This document shows, in pieces, positions 1-5,313 of a DNA stretch of 6,218 nucleotides; position 1 is the stretch's first letter, and every line of letters starts with the position of its first letter. This stretch comes from Lachnospiraceae bacterium (lineage in GTDB: Bacteria; Bacillota; Clostridia; Lachnospirales; Lachnospiraceae). The stretch covers positions 9,367 through 15,584 of the forward strand of contig JAAVAA010000017.1 of assembly GCA_014804285.1 (NCBI GenBank), given 5' to 3'. Both the position numbers and the translations under genes were made by a program. Under the pieces are notes generated by a model. It had not been told where the DNA came from and searched no databases. It saw nothing but the letters and a program-made list of their open reading frames with translations.

Positions 1-1083
1 TTCATGAATCTGCTTAAGAGCGATCTGGATTTGTTTTCTGACAGTGTATACTGCTTTACGCCTACCGGCGAGGTGAAGAATCTTCCGGCAGGCTCCACAC
101 CCATTGATTTTGCATATTGTATCCACAGCGCCGTTGGAAATAAAATGATCGGCGCCAGAGTAAACGGCAAGCTTGTGACCATTGACTATGAGATCAAGAA
201 CGGTGACCGGATCGAGATCATGACATCTCAAAATTCTAAAGGTCCCAGCCGGGATTGGCTGAATGTGGTTAAGAGCACACAGGCTAAAAACAAAATTAAC
301 CAATGGTTTAAAAACGAATATAAAGAAGAGAATATTGTTAAGGGCAAAGACCTTTTAAGCAATTACTGTCGTGCTAAAGGAATTAACATGGCAGACCTTA
401 TGAAGCCGGAATATATGGATGTGATCATGCGCAAGTATGGCTTTCGGGATTGGAATTCTGTTCTTGCCGCGGTAGGACATGGAGGACTTAAGGAAGGTCA
501 GATCATCAATAAGATGATGGAGCACTATACCAAAGACCATCAAAAAGAACTGACCAACGAGGAGGTCTTAGCTACGGTAGTGCAAGGCGGGCTGAACAAA
601 AAGCCGGTTAAAATAAAGTCGAAGAGCGGGATCGTGGTTAAGGGAATTCATGATCTGGCAGTTCGTTTTTCCAAGTGCTGTTCACCGGTTCCGGGGGATG
701 AGATTGTGGGTTTTATTACCAGAGGAAGAGGTGTTTCCATTCACAGAACGGACTGTGTTAACATGCTGAATCTGCCGGAGCTTGAAAGAGAGCGTCTTAT
801 TGACGCGGAATGGGAAGGCATAGCGGAAGGAGAAAACGGAGAGAAGTATCTTGCGGAGATCAAGATTTATGCCAACAACAGGAACGGTCTTCTGGCAGAT
901 ATTTCAAAAGCCCTTACCGAAAAGGATATTGATATTTTATCCATGAATACCAGAGCCAATAAACAGGGACTTGCAACTATGTCGGTGGCATTTGAGATCA
1001 GCAACCGGGATGAATTGATCCGCATTATTGATAAGATCAGATCCATAGACAGCGTGATCGATATAGAGAGAACCACGAGCTGA
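1..1083 (+). CDS. rel: Bifunctional (p)ppGpp synthetase/hydrolase Rel (RelA/SpoT family), C-terminal half, 5' end outside window
   Basis: Rel makes and degrades the alarmone (p)ppGpp in the cytoplasm, bound to ribosomes during amino acid starvation. Only the regulatory half is present: about 360 codons of a protein usually near 730-780. The reading frame is open from base 1 (codon TTC), so the ATG at base 4 is internal; family members read through here just before the DLFSD..V..FTP.G motif. Numbering from that Met: a TGS domain at about 11-75 (VYCFTPTGEV, LPAGSTPIDFAY, IHSAVGNK); the SRDWLNVVKS motif at 82-91; a helical stretch to about 200; a CC/zinc-finger region with KCCSPVPGDEIVGF at 224-237 and HRTDC at 247-251; and an ACT domain at about 283-357. 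Hydrolase and synthetase domains are upstream of the window and cannot be judged. The next gene starts 16 nt after the stop. Family assignment is very secure; bifunctionality is inferred from the usual single Rel of Firmicutes. Confidence 0.96.
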   Translation, partial: FMNLLKSDLDLFSDSVYCFTPTGEVKNLPAGSTPIDFAYCIHSAVGNKMIGARVNGKLVTIDYEIKNGDRIEIMTSQNSKGPSRDWLNVVKSTQAKNKINQWFKNEYKEENIVKGKDLLSNYCRAKGINMADLMKPEYMDVIMRKYGFRDWNSVLAAVGHGGLKEGQIINKMMEHYTKDHQKELTNEEVLATVVQGGLNKKPVKIKSKSGIVVKGIHDLAVRFSKCCSPVPGDEIVGFITRGRGVSIHRTDCVNMLNLPELERERLIDAEWEGIAEGENGEKYLAEIKIYANNRNGLLADISKALTEKDIDILSMNTRANKQGLATMSVAFEISNRDELIRIIDKIRSIDSVIDIERTTS

Positions 1084-1099
1084 TAAGCGGAGGATAAGA

Positions 1100-1729
1100 A
1101 TGAAGGAATTGAAAATTGGACGGATCGTCCTTGGAATGTGTCAGACAAACTGCTATTTTGTTTATGAGGAAGGAAGCAGCCGGGTGATTGTTTTTGATCC
1201 GGCAGATAAAGGGGACTATATCTTTGACGGGTTGAAAGGAAAGGGCTTTACGGTGGATGCCATCTTACTGACCCATGGTCATTTTGATCACATCTGGGGT
1301 GTGGAACAGCTGAGAGAGTTATCCGGCGCAAAGGTTTATGCCTATGAAGGTGAAAAGGAACTTTGCGAGAATGCTTCCTTAAATGTATCAAAGGGGGCAG
1401 GGAGAGCCTGCGCCATAAAGGCAGATGAATATGTAAAGGATGGAGAAGAAATTACGGCGGCAGGAATTTCCTGCAGATTGATTGCTACACCGGGACATAC
1501 CGGGGGAAGCTGCTGTTATTATTTTGAAAATGATAAAATTCTCATTAGTGGGGATACTTTATTTCAGGAGTCTGTGGGAAGAACCGATCTTCCTACCGGC
1601 AGCATGAGTATGCTGGTGCGCTCCGTGAAAGAAAAGTTACTGCCTTTGCCGGAGGAGGTAAAGGTATATCCGGGACATGGAGAATCTACCACCATCGGAT
1701 ATGAGAAAAAGTATAACCCGTTTTTGTAG
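1100..1729 (+). CDS. Metallo-beta-lactamase-fold hydrolase, glyoxalase II-like (YcbL type)
   Basis: This is a 209-residue cytoplasmic metallo-hydrolase. It carries the metal-binding set of the family: THGHFDH at 58-64 (H59, H61, D63, H64), PGHT at 131-134 (H133), SGDTLF at 150-155 (D152, the bridging aspartate) and PGHG at 191-194 (H193). The GRTDLPTGS segment after the aspartate is typical of the short glyoxalase II-like proteins that lack the long C-terminal substrate domain of classical GloB. The substrate is therefore probably a thioester or related ester, but the sequence does not fix it. The start is well supported: GGAGG at 1089-1093 sits 6 nt before the ATG. The gene follows rel by 16 nt and precedes the lipoprotein gene by 12 nt, so it is probably cotranscribed with both. 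A hydrolase of this kind beside rel and hemZ recurs in Firmicutes, often with dtd, which is absent here. Fold and metal binding are secure; the precise function is not. Confidence 0.93.
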   Translation: MKELKIGRIVLGMCQTNCYFVYEEGSSRVIVFDPADKGDYIFDGLKGKGFTVDAILLTHGHFDHIWGVEQLRELSGAKVYAYEGEKELCENASLNVSKGAGRACAIKADEYVKDGEEITAAGISCRLIATPGHTGGSCCYYFENDKILISGDTLFQESVGRTDLPTGSMSMLVRSVKEKLLPLPEEVKVYPGHGESTTIGYEKKYNPFL

Positions 1730-1741
1730 AAAGGGGCATAA

Positions 1742-2920
1742 ATGAAAAAGAATAACTTGATAGGGGCAGTCCTTCTGGGGTTAATGGTATCCTACCTGCT
1801 TTTCGGCTGTGGAAATAAAGAAGATGAACAGGGGGAGCCGGAAACAACGGTAGAAGAAGTACAATTGCAATCCCCGGAACCATCTCCGGAGGTGACGCCG
1901 GAACCGGAGGGATTTCCCGTAATCGGAGAAAGAGAAGAAAAGGACGGACAGATACAGAGCTATCTTACCGGGGAATGGAAAGATAAGGAAGTGGCAGAGC
2001 GTCGTCCTATTGCAGTGATGATACCCAATAATTCTCCGGCAATGCCTCAGTATGGCATTTCCAGGGCAAGTATTATTTATGAAGCGCCGGTGGAAGGCCG
2101 TATCACCAGACTGATGGCAGTCTTTGAGGATTTTGATGATCTGGACAGGATCGGGCCGGTTCGTTCCAGCAGGGACTATTTTGTTTATGTAGCTATGGGC
2201 TATGAAGCGATTTACTGTAACTGGGGACTTGCAAGACCTTATGTGGAAGAACTGATAAACCGGGATACGGTGCAGAATATCAGCGCCGGGGTAGCAGGAA
2301 TTCATAATCCTGCCGATAAGGCTTTTGACAGAGTGAGCAGACCGGGCTATGCAGATGAGTTCAGAGGGTATTTGTTTATTGACGGAATGCTGACAGAGGC
2401 TGAGAGGCTGGGTTATGACTGGGAATATGATGATGCCTATGTACCGCCGTTTACCTTTGTAGCAGATGGTGCTAAGGCACAGGAAAACTACAAGGATAAC
2501 GAGGAGGCTCTTACCATATATCCCGGCGGAACAGAAGGAAATAAAGGCGGCTATGGCGCCTACAATCCTCATTTTGAATATAACGAGCAGGATGGGCTGT
2601 ATTATCGATTCCAAAATGGTGAAAAGCAGATTGATGAGATTGACAACAGTCAGCTTGCTGTGGCCAATGTGGTTTTCCAGTATTGTCATGGCGAAGTTCG
2701 TGATGACCATGATTATCTGGCATTCGGAGTGCATGGAGAGGGTGACGCGATTGTATTTACCGGCGGAAAGGTAATAAAAGGAACCTGGAAACGGTATGAC
2801 GGTGATGCAACCCCGGCTAAGTTTTACGATGAGAATGATGAAGAAATCCTGTTCAACCAAGGGAAGACCTGGGTCTGCAATATTTGGGAAGAATATGGTG
2901 AGTTTGTGAAATATGAGTGA
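1742..2920 (+). CDS. DUF3048 domain lipoprotein (YerB-like)
   Basis: This 392-residue protein is predicted to be anchored on the outside of the membrane. The N-terminus is a lipoprotein signal: MKKN, a hydrophobic core, then LFGC with the lipidated cysteine at residue 23 (Phe at -2 is uncommon but tolerable). An acidic, proline/glutamate-rich linker at about 24-60 (SPEPSPEVTPEPEG) acts as a spacer. The DUF3048 N-terminal domain spans about 85-240, with RRPIAVMIPN at 88-97, EGRITRLMAVF at 118-128 and the hallmark GPVRSSRDYFV at 138-148. A C-terminal domain follows at about 245-390 (GTWKR at 347-351, FNQGKTWV at 371-378). B. subtilis YerB belongs to this family, but the biochemical role is not established. 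The start is supported by AAGGGG at 1731-1736, 5 nt before the ATG. It is the last gene before the terminator at 2952-2986. Family assignment is strong; no enzymatic function can be claimed. Confidence 0.9.
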   Translation: MKKNNLIGAVLLGLMVSYLLFGCGNKEDEQGEPETTVEEVQLQSPEPSPEVTPEPEGFPVIGEREEKDGQIQSYLTGEWKDKEVAERRPIAVMIPNNSPAMPQYGISRASIIYEAPVEGRITRLMAVFEDFDDLDRIGPVRSSRDYFVYVAMGYEAIYCNWGLARPYVEELINRDTVQNISAGVAGIHNPADKAFDRVSRPGYADEFRGYLFIDGMLTEAERLGYDWEYDDAYVPPFTFVADGAKAQENYKDNEEALTIYPGGTEGNKGGYGAYNPHFEYNEQDGLYYRFQNGEKQIDEIDNSQLAVANVVFQYCHGEVRDDHDYLAFGVHGEGDAIVFTGGKVIKGTWKRYDGDATPAKFYDENDEEILFNQGKTWVCNIWEEYGEFVKYE

Positions 2921-2933
2921 GTGCTGGGATTCT

Positions 2934-2948
2934 TTGAAATAATTTCAA
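2934..2948. promoter_or_regulatory. 15-nt perfect palindrome, possible operator
   Basis: TTGAAAT-A-ATTTCAA is a 7-1-7 inverted repeat lying 14 nt after the DUF3048 stop and 15 nt before the -35 box of the glmS promoter. The symmetry resembles that of Fur-family operators, but the bases do not match a known Fur or PerR consensus closely. As RNA it could also form a weak A/U-rich hairpin with a minimal loop. Its role as a binding site is inferred from position and symmetry only. Confidence 0.3.
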
Positions 2949-2951
2949 TAT

Positions 2952-2986
2952 GAGCACCTGCGGTTTACAACCGCAGGTGTTTTGTG
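2952..2986 (+). terminator. Intrinsic terminator of the rel-hydrolase-DUF3048 operon
   Basis: An 11-bp uninterrupted stem pairs 2955-2965 (CACCTGCGGTT) with 2969-2979 (AACCGCAGGTG), leaving a 3-nt loop (TAC), and is followed by TTTTGTGT. The GC-rich base and the U-rich tail fit a Rho-independent terminator. It begins 32 nt after the DUF3048 stop. The U tract is short (four T, then GTGT), so some read-through into the glmS leader is possible. Confidence 0.88.
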
Positions 2987-2992
2987 TATAAT
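2964..2992 (+). promoter_or_regulatory. Sigma-A type promoter of glmS, embedded in the upstream terminator
   Basis: TTTACA (2964-2969) and TATAAT (2987-2992) are separated by exactly 17 nt. The -35 differs from TTGACA by one base and the -10 is the consensus. The expected start is near G2999, giving a leader of about 79 nt before the ribozyme cleavage site. The -35 box occupies the loop and the loop-closing pairs of the terminator hairpin, and the spacer contains its 3' arm and T tract. No comparable pair was found between here and glmS. The transcription start itself is inferred. Confidence 0.75.
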
Positions 2993-3076
2993 GGTTGTGT
3001 CTTCAAAACATATTTATACAAGATATGCGCACATTGATAATTAAATATGGTGACATTGTCATTGTTTCCTGAATCT

Positions 3077-3230
3077 AGCGCCATGACCTTTTGATTCTTT
3101 TGAAAGGTTGACGAGGAAAAGAGTGATCGAAAATTCGGCGGATGCTCTTTCGCATTCCTCCGGTGCGAGATGTACCGGCAAATATGCGGGTAACTGCAAA
3201 ACAAATACGGTACAGCGGAGGGAGTCAACC
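3077..3230 (+). ncRNA. glmS ribozyme: glmS ribozyme (glucosamine-6-phosphate-activated self-cleaving riboswitch)
   Basis: This cis-acting ribozyme uses glucosamine-6-phosphate as a cofactor to cut its own mRNA and thereby lowers GlmS synthesis. The conserved core is recognisable in order: AGCGCC at 3077-3082 (cleavage expected between A3077 and G3078), GTTGACGAGG at 3107-3116, GATCGA at 3125-3130 and TCGGCGGATGC at 3135-3145. The helices can be drawn: P1 3086-3091 with 3103-3108; CGCC 3079-3082 with GGCG 3137-3140; AAAGAG 3118-3123 with CTCTTT 3145-3150; P3 CCTCCG 3157-3162 with CGGAGG 3216-3221; P4 GTACCG 3172-3177 with CGGTAC 3208-3213. An inner hairpin at 3185-3198 is capped by a GTAA (GNRA) tetraloop, as expected for the P4 loop that docks on P1. 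The glmS gene lies directly downstream. The distance from the core to the start codon, about 190 nt, is long because of the hairpins that follow. The 3' boundary is approximate. Confidence 0.95.
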
Positions 3231-3257
3231 GGCAGCGGTGAGACATATAATATTATA

Positions 3258-3354
3258 AGTAAACGACATAACAAATTGCTCTTTCCGGTTCTTGTAAAAG
3301 CCGTATACGCAAGCTTTTACAAGCCCGAAAAGGCAATTTCTAATGTCGTTAACT
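3258..3354. repeat. Long imperfect inverted repeat between ribozyme and glmS (structured RNA or MITE-like palindrome)
   Basis: This 97-nt segment folds on itself almost end to end. Paired blocks from outside in are: 3258-3260 with 3352-3354; AACGACAT 3262-3269 with ATGTCGTT 3343-3350; AAATTGC 3273-3279 with GCAATTT 3333-3339; 3282-3285 with 3327-3330; 3287-3288 with 3324-3325; and an 11-bp perfect block CTTGTAAAAGC 3291-3301 with GCTTTTACAAG 3313-3323. The 11-nt loop contains the self-complementary CGTATACG at 3302-3309. ATA occurs directly on both sides (3255-3257, 3355-3357), compatible with a short target duplication but too short to prove one. No T-run follows, so it is not an intrinsic terminator. 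It has no credible coding capacity. The structure is directly visible; origin and function are unknown. Confidence 0.8.
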
Positions 3355-3363
3355 ATAGAATAT

Positions 3364-3388
3364 AGATTTTCGGGTCAGACCCGGATCT
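3364..3388 (+). promoter_or_regulatory. Hairpin just upstream of the glmS ribosome binding site
   Basis: AGAT (3364-3367) pairs with ATCT (3385-3388), and TCGGGT (3370-3375) pairs with ACCCGG (3379-3384; one G-U pair) around a 3-nt loop, with a TT bulge between the two blocks. It ends 14 nt before the GAGGG (3403-3407) that serves glmS, so it leaves the ribosome binding site free. It could stabilise the 5' region of the mRNA; no regulatory role is shown by the sequence. Confidence 0.5.
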
Positions 3389-3416
3389 GGATAGAGAAAG
3401 ATGAGGGAAACAATAT

Positions 3417-5234
3417 ATGTGTGGAATTATTGGATATACAGGAAAAAAAGACGCAAAAGAGATTATGCTGGATGCGCTGGAGCTTTTAGAGTACAGAGGG
3501 TATGACAGCGCCGGTATTGCACTGCTCGGCGAAGAGGGAACGCGTATTTATAAGCGTGCGGGACGTGTAAAGGATCTTAGAGATTTGTGTGCGGAAAAAG
3601 ATCCCAAGGGCTGTTGTGGGATTGGTCATACAAGATGGGCAACTCACGGAGGCGTGTGTGATGAGAACGCTCATCCCCACAGGTTCGGAAGGATTACGCT
3701 GATACATAACGGGATTATTGAAAATTACAGAGAACTTACGGAAAAGTACGGACTGGAAGGAAAGCTCGCGTCAGAGACGGACAGCGAAGTTGTGGCGGCT
3801 GTGTTGGAGCATTTTTATAACGGAGATCCCTATTCAGCGATTCGAAGAACGGTGCTTAAACTGAAGGGAACCTTTGCGCTTGCTATTTTATTTGATGATC
3901 AGCCCGGAAAAATTTTTGCAGTCCGCAACGTGAGTCCGATCGTGGCGGCAGCAACAAAGGACGGAGCAATTCTTTCTTCAGATGTTGCTGCAATTGTTCC
4001 GTTTACCACCGACTATTTTGTAATGCCGGAATTTCATGTGGTATGCTTGTCAGCAGACGGTATTGAAATGTTTGATTTATCCGGTGATAAGGCAGAGATT
4101 GAATGGCTGAAGGTGGACTGGGATGTGAGCCGCAGCAGCAAGGGCGGATATCCGTTCTTTATGGAAAAGGAAATCATGGAACAGCCTCAGGTGATCGAGG
4201 AAACCATTTTGCCCAGAATAAAGGATGGAAAACCGGATTTCTCGGAAGAGGGCATTCCGGATCAGATCCTTTCAGACTGTAAGCGGATCTGCGTGATTGC
4301 ATGCGGCACGGCTATGCATGCGGGACTGGTAGGCAAAAGCTTGATTCAGGCAATGATCGGTATTCATGTGGATGTGGTTATGGCATCCGAGTTTATGTAT
4401 AATGATCCGGTGGTGGATAAAGAGACTCTGGTAATTGCCATTTCACAGTCAGGAGAGACCATTGACACCTTGGAAGCGCTTAAATTTGCGAGAAAGTGCG
4501 GTTCCCCCAGCATTTCCATTGTGAATGTGAAGGGGGCGTCCATTGCACGGGCAAGCGAGTATGTGATCTATACCAATGCAGGACCGGAAATAGCGGTGGC
4601 ATCTACTAAGGCATATACAACACAGTTGGCAGTGCTGTATTTGATTACCGCAAGGATGGCTATGGCGAGGGGACTTTGGAGCGAGCAGGAGCTTGCTGAC
4701 TACGTGAAAGAGCTTTCCAGAGTTCCGGAAGTGATGGAAGAGGTGCTTACCCGGAAGGAAGAGGTTCACCGTTTGGCAGGAACGATCTTAAATGCTAAGG
4801 ATGTGTTTATGATCGGAAGAGGGCTGGATTATTCAATTCTGCTTGAGGGATCTTTGAAGCTGAAGGAAGTGTCCTATATTCATTCTGAGGCATATGCGTC
4901 CGGTGAATTAAAACACGGAACCATAGCGCTGATCACGGAGGATACACCGGTGGTCGCAGTGGTAACGCAGGATAAGCTAAAGAGCAAGGAATTATCCAAC
5001 ATCAGAGAGGTACAATCGAGAGGAGCCAGAGTGCTTCTATTGATCAAAGAAAATGAAGTCCTTGAGGATGACGAACGTTTTGCAAATGTCTTCTGTCTTC
5101 CGGTGATGGAGGATGCATTTATGGTAATGCCCGCGTCGGTGGTTCTTCAGCTGATTGCTTATTTTGTGTCGCTGGATAAGGGACTGGATGTGGATAAACC
5201 CAGAAATCTGGCAAAGGTAGTAACGGTAGAATAA
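3417..5234 (+). CDS. glmS: Glutamine--fructose-6-phosphate aminotransferase (isomerizing), GlmS
   Basis: GlmS converts fructose-6-phosphate and glutamine to glucosamine-6-phosphate and glutamate, the first committed step to UDP-GlcNAc and peptidoglycan. The 605 residues match the usual 600-610. The N-terminal glutaminase domain (about 2-215) begins MCGIIGY, so Met removal exposes the nucleophilic Cys2; HTRWATHG is at 71-78, HNG at 97-99 and SETDSE at 119-124. Two SIS sugar-isomerase domains follow: about 285-415 (CGTAMHAG, SQSGET at 343-348, VASTKAYTTQ) and about 455-590 (the segment with K481, E484 and GELKHG at 496-501, aligned with the E. coli isomerase-site residues). The C-terminus ends in the canonical DVDKPRNLAK..TVE. 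All expected catalytic motifs are intact. The ATG is 9 nt after GAGGG (3403-3407). Expression should be controlled by the promoter at 2964-2992 and by the upstream ribozyme, which senses the enzyme's product. No terminator is seen after the stop, so read-through into hemZ is likely. Confidence 0.98.
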   Translation: MCGIIGYTGKKDAKEIMLDALELLEYRGYDSAGIALLGEEGTRIYKRAGRVKDLRDLCAEKDPKGCCGIGHTRWATHGGVCDENAHPHRFGRITLIHNGIIENYRELTEKYGLEGKLASETDSEVVAAVLEHFYNGDPYSAIRRTVLKLKGTFALAILFDDQPGKIFAVRNVSPIVAAATKDGAILSSDVAAIVPFTTDYFVMPEFHVVCLSADGIEMFDLSGDKAEIEWLKVDWDVSRSSKGGYPFFMEKEIMEQPQVIEETILPRIKDGKPDFSEEGIPDQILSDCKRICVIACGTAMHAGLVGKSLIQAMIGIHVDVVMASEFMYNDPVVDKETLVIAISQSGETIDTLEALKFARKCGSPSISIVNVKGASIARASEYVIYTNAGPEIAVASTKAYTTQLAVLYLITARMAMARGLWSEQELADYVKELSRVPEVMEEVLTRKEEVHRLAGTILNAKDVFMIGRGLDYSILLEGSLKLKEVSYIHSEAYASGELKHGTIALITEDTPVVAVVTQDKLKSKELSNIREVQSRGARVLLLIKENEVLEDDERFANVFCLPVMEDAFMVMPASVVLQLIAYFVSLDKGLDVDKPRNLAKVVTVE

Positions 5235-5261
5235 AAACAGATAAGTTACGCAAAGAAAATT

Positions 5262-5299
5262 AAAGATAATAAGAGACAAAAAAGACAATAAAAGATAAA
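5262..5299 (+). repeat. Imperfect tandem duplication of 19 nt in the glmS-hemZ gap
   Basis: Two adjacent 19-nt units (5262-5280 and 5281-5299) agree at 16 positions, and the three differences are all transitions (T/C, G/A, C/T). The second unit runs into the purine-rich ribosome binding region of hemZ. The whole 79-nt gap (5235-5313) is strongly A/purine-rich, with no promoter or terminator recognised, so low complexity may explain part of the similarity. Confidence 0.45.
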
Positions 5300-5302
5300 G
5301 GA
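5297..5302 (+). promoter_or_regulatory. Ribosome binding site for hemZ with long spacing
   Basis: AAAGGA lies 11 nt before the chosen hemZ ATG at 5314, longer than usual, and only 4 nt before an out-of-frame ATG at 5307. The hemZ frame has a TGA at 5308-5310, so no start upstream of 5311 is possible, and 5314 is the first ATG available. This fixes the start despite the imperfect spacing. Confidence 0.55.
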
Positions 5303-5313
5303 AACGATGACAA

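Noticed and set aside
4..6. ATG at base 4 as the true start of the first gene
   Set aside because: The frame is open through base 1 and the protein begins in the middle of the conserved Rel region before the TGS domain, so the gene extends upstream of the window.
1781..2860. Open frame of 359 codons on the minus strand, antisense to almost the whole DUF3048 gene
   Set aside because: The translation is rich in Ile, His, Cys and Arg with no recognisable domain, as expected for a mirror frame of a codon-biased gene. The + strand gene has a ribosome binding site, lipobox and family motifs.
3246..3251. A second perfect TATAAT just after the ribozyme, which would give a ribozyme-free glmS transcript
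   Set aside because: No acceptable -35 hexamer is found 16-18 nt upstream (the region reads AGTCAA or similar) and there is no extended -10 TG. It is in an A/T-rich stretch where such a match is easily accidental.
2965..3274. Two overlapping minus-strand open frames of 93 and 71 codons in the intergenic region
   Set aside because: Both cover the ribozyme and leader; the translations are of low complexity without motifs, and no convincing ribosome binding site was noted.
3262..3350. Reading the long hairpin as an intrinsic terminator or attenuator
   Set aside because: The sequence after the stem is AACTATAGAATATAG, with no T-run, so Rho-independent termination on the + strand is not supported.
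3108..3365. Open frame of 85 codons on the + strand between the lipoprotein gene and glmS
   Set aside because: It lies over the ribozyme and the long hairpin, whose RNA structure explains the sequence, and it has no protein-like features.
4449..4769. Open frame of 106 codons on the minus strand within glmS
   Set aside because: It lies opposite the conserved SIS domains of GlmS; the His/Cys-rich translation looks like a shadow frame.
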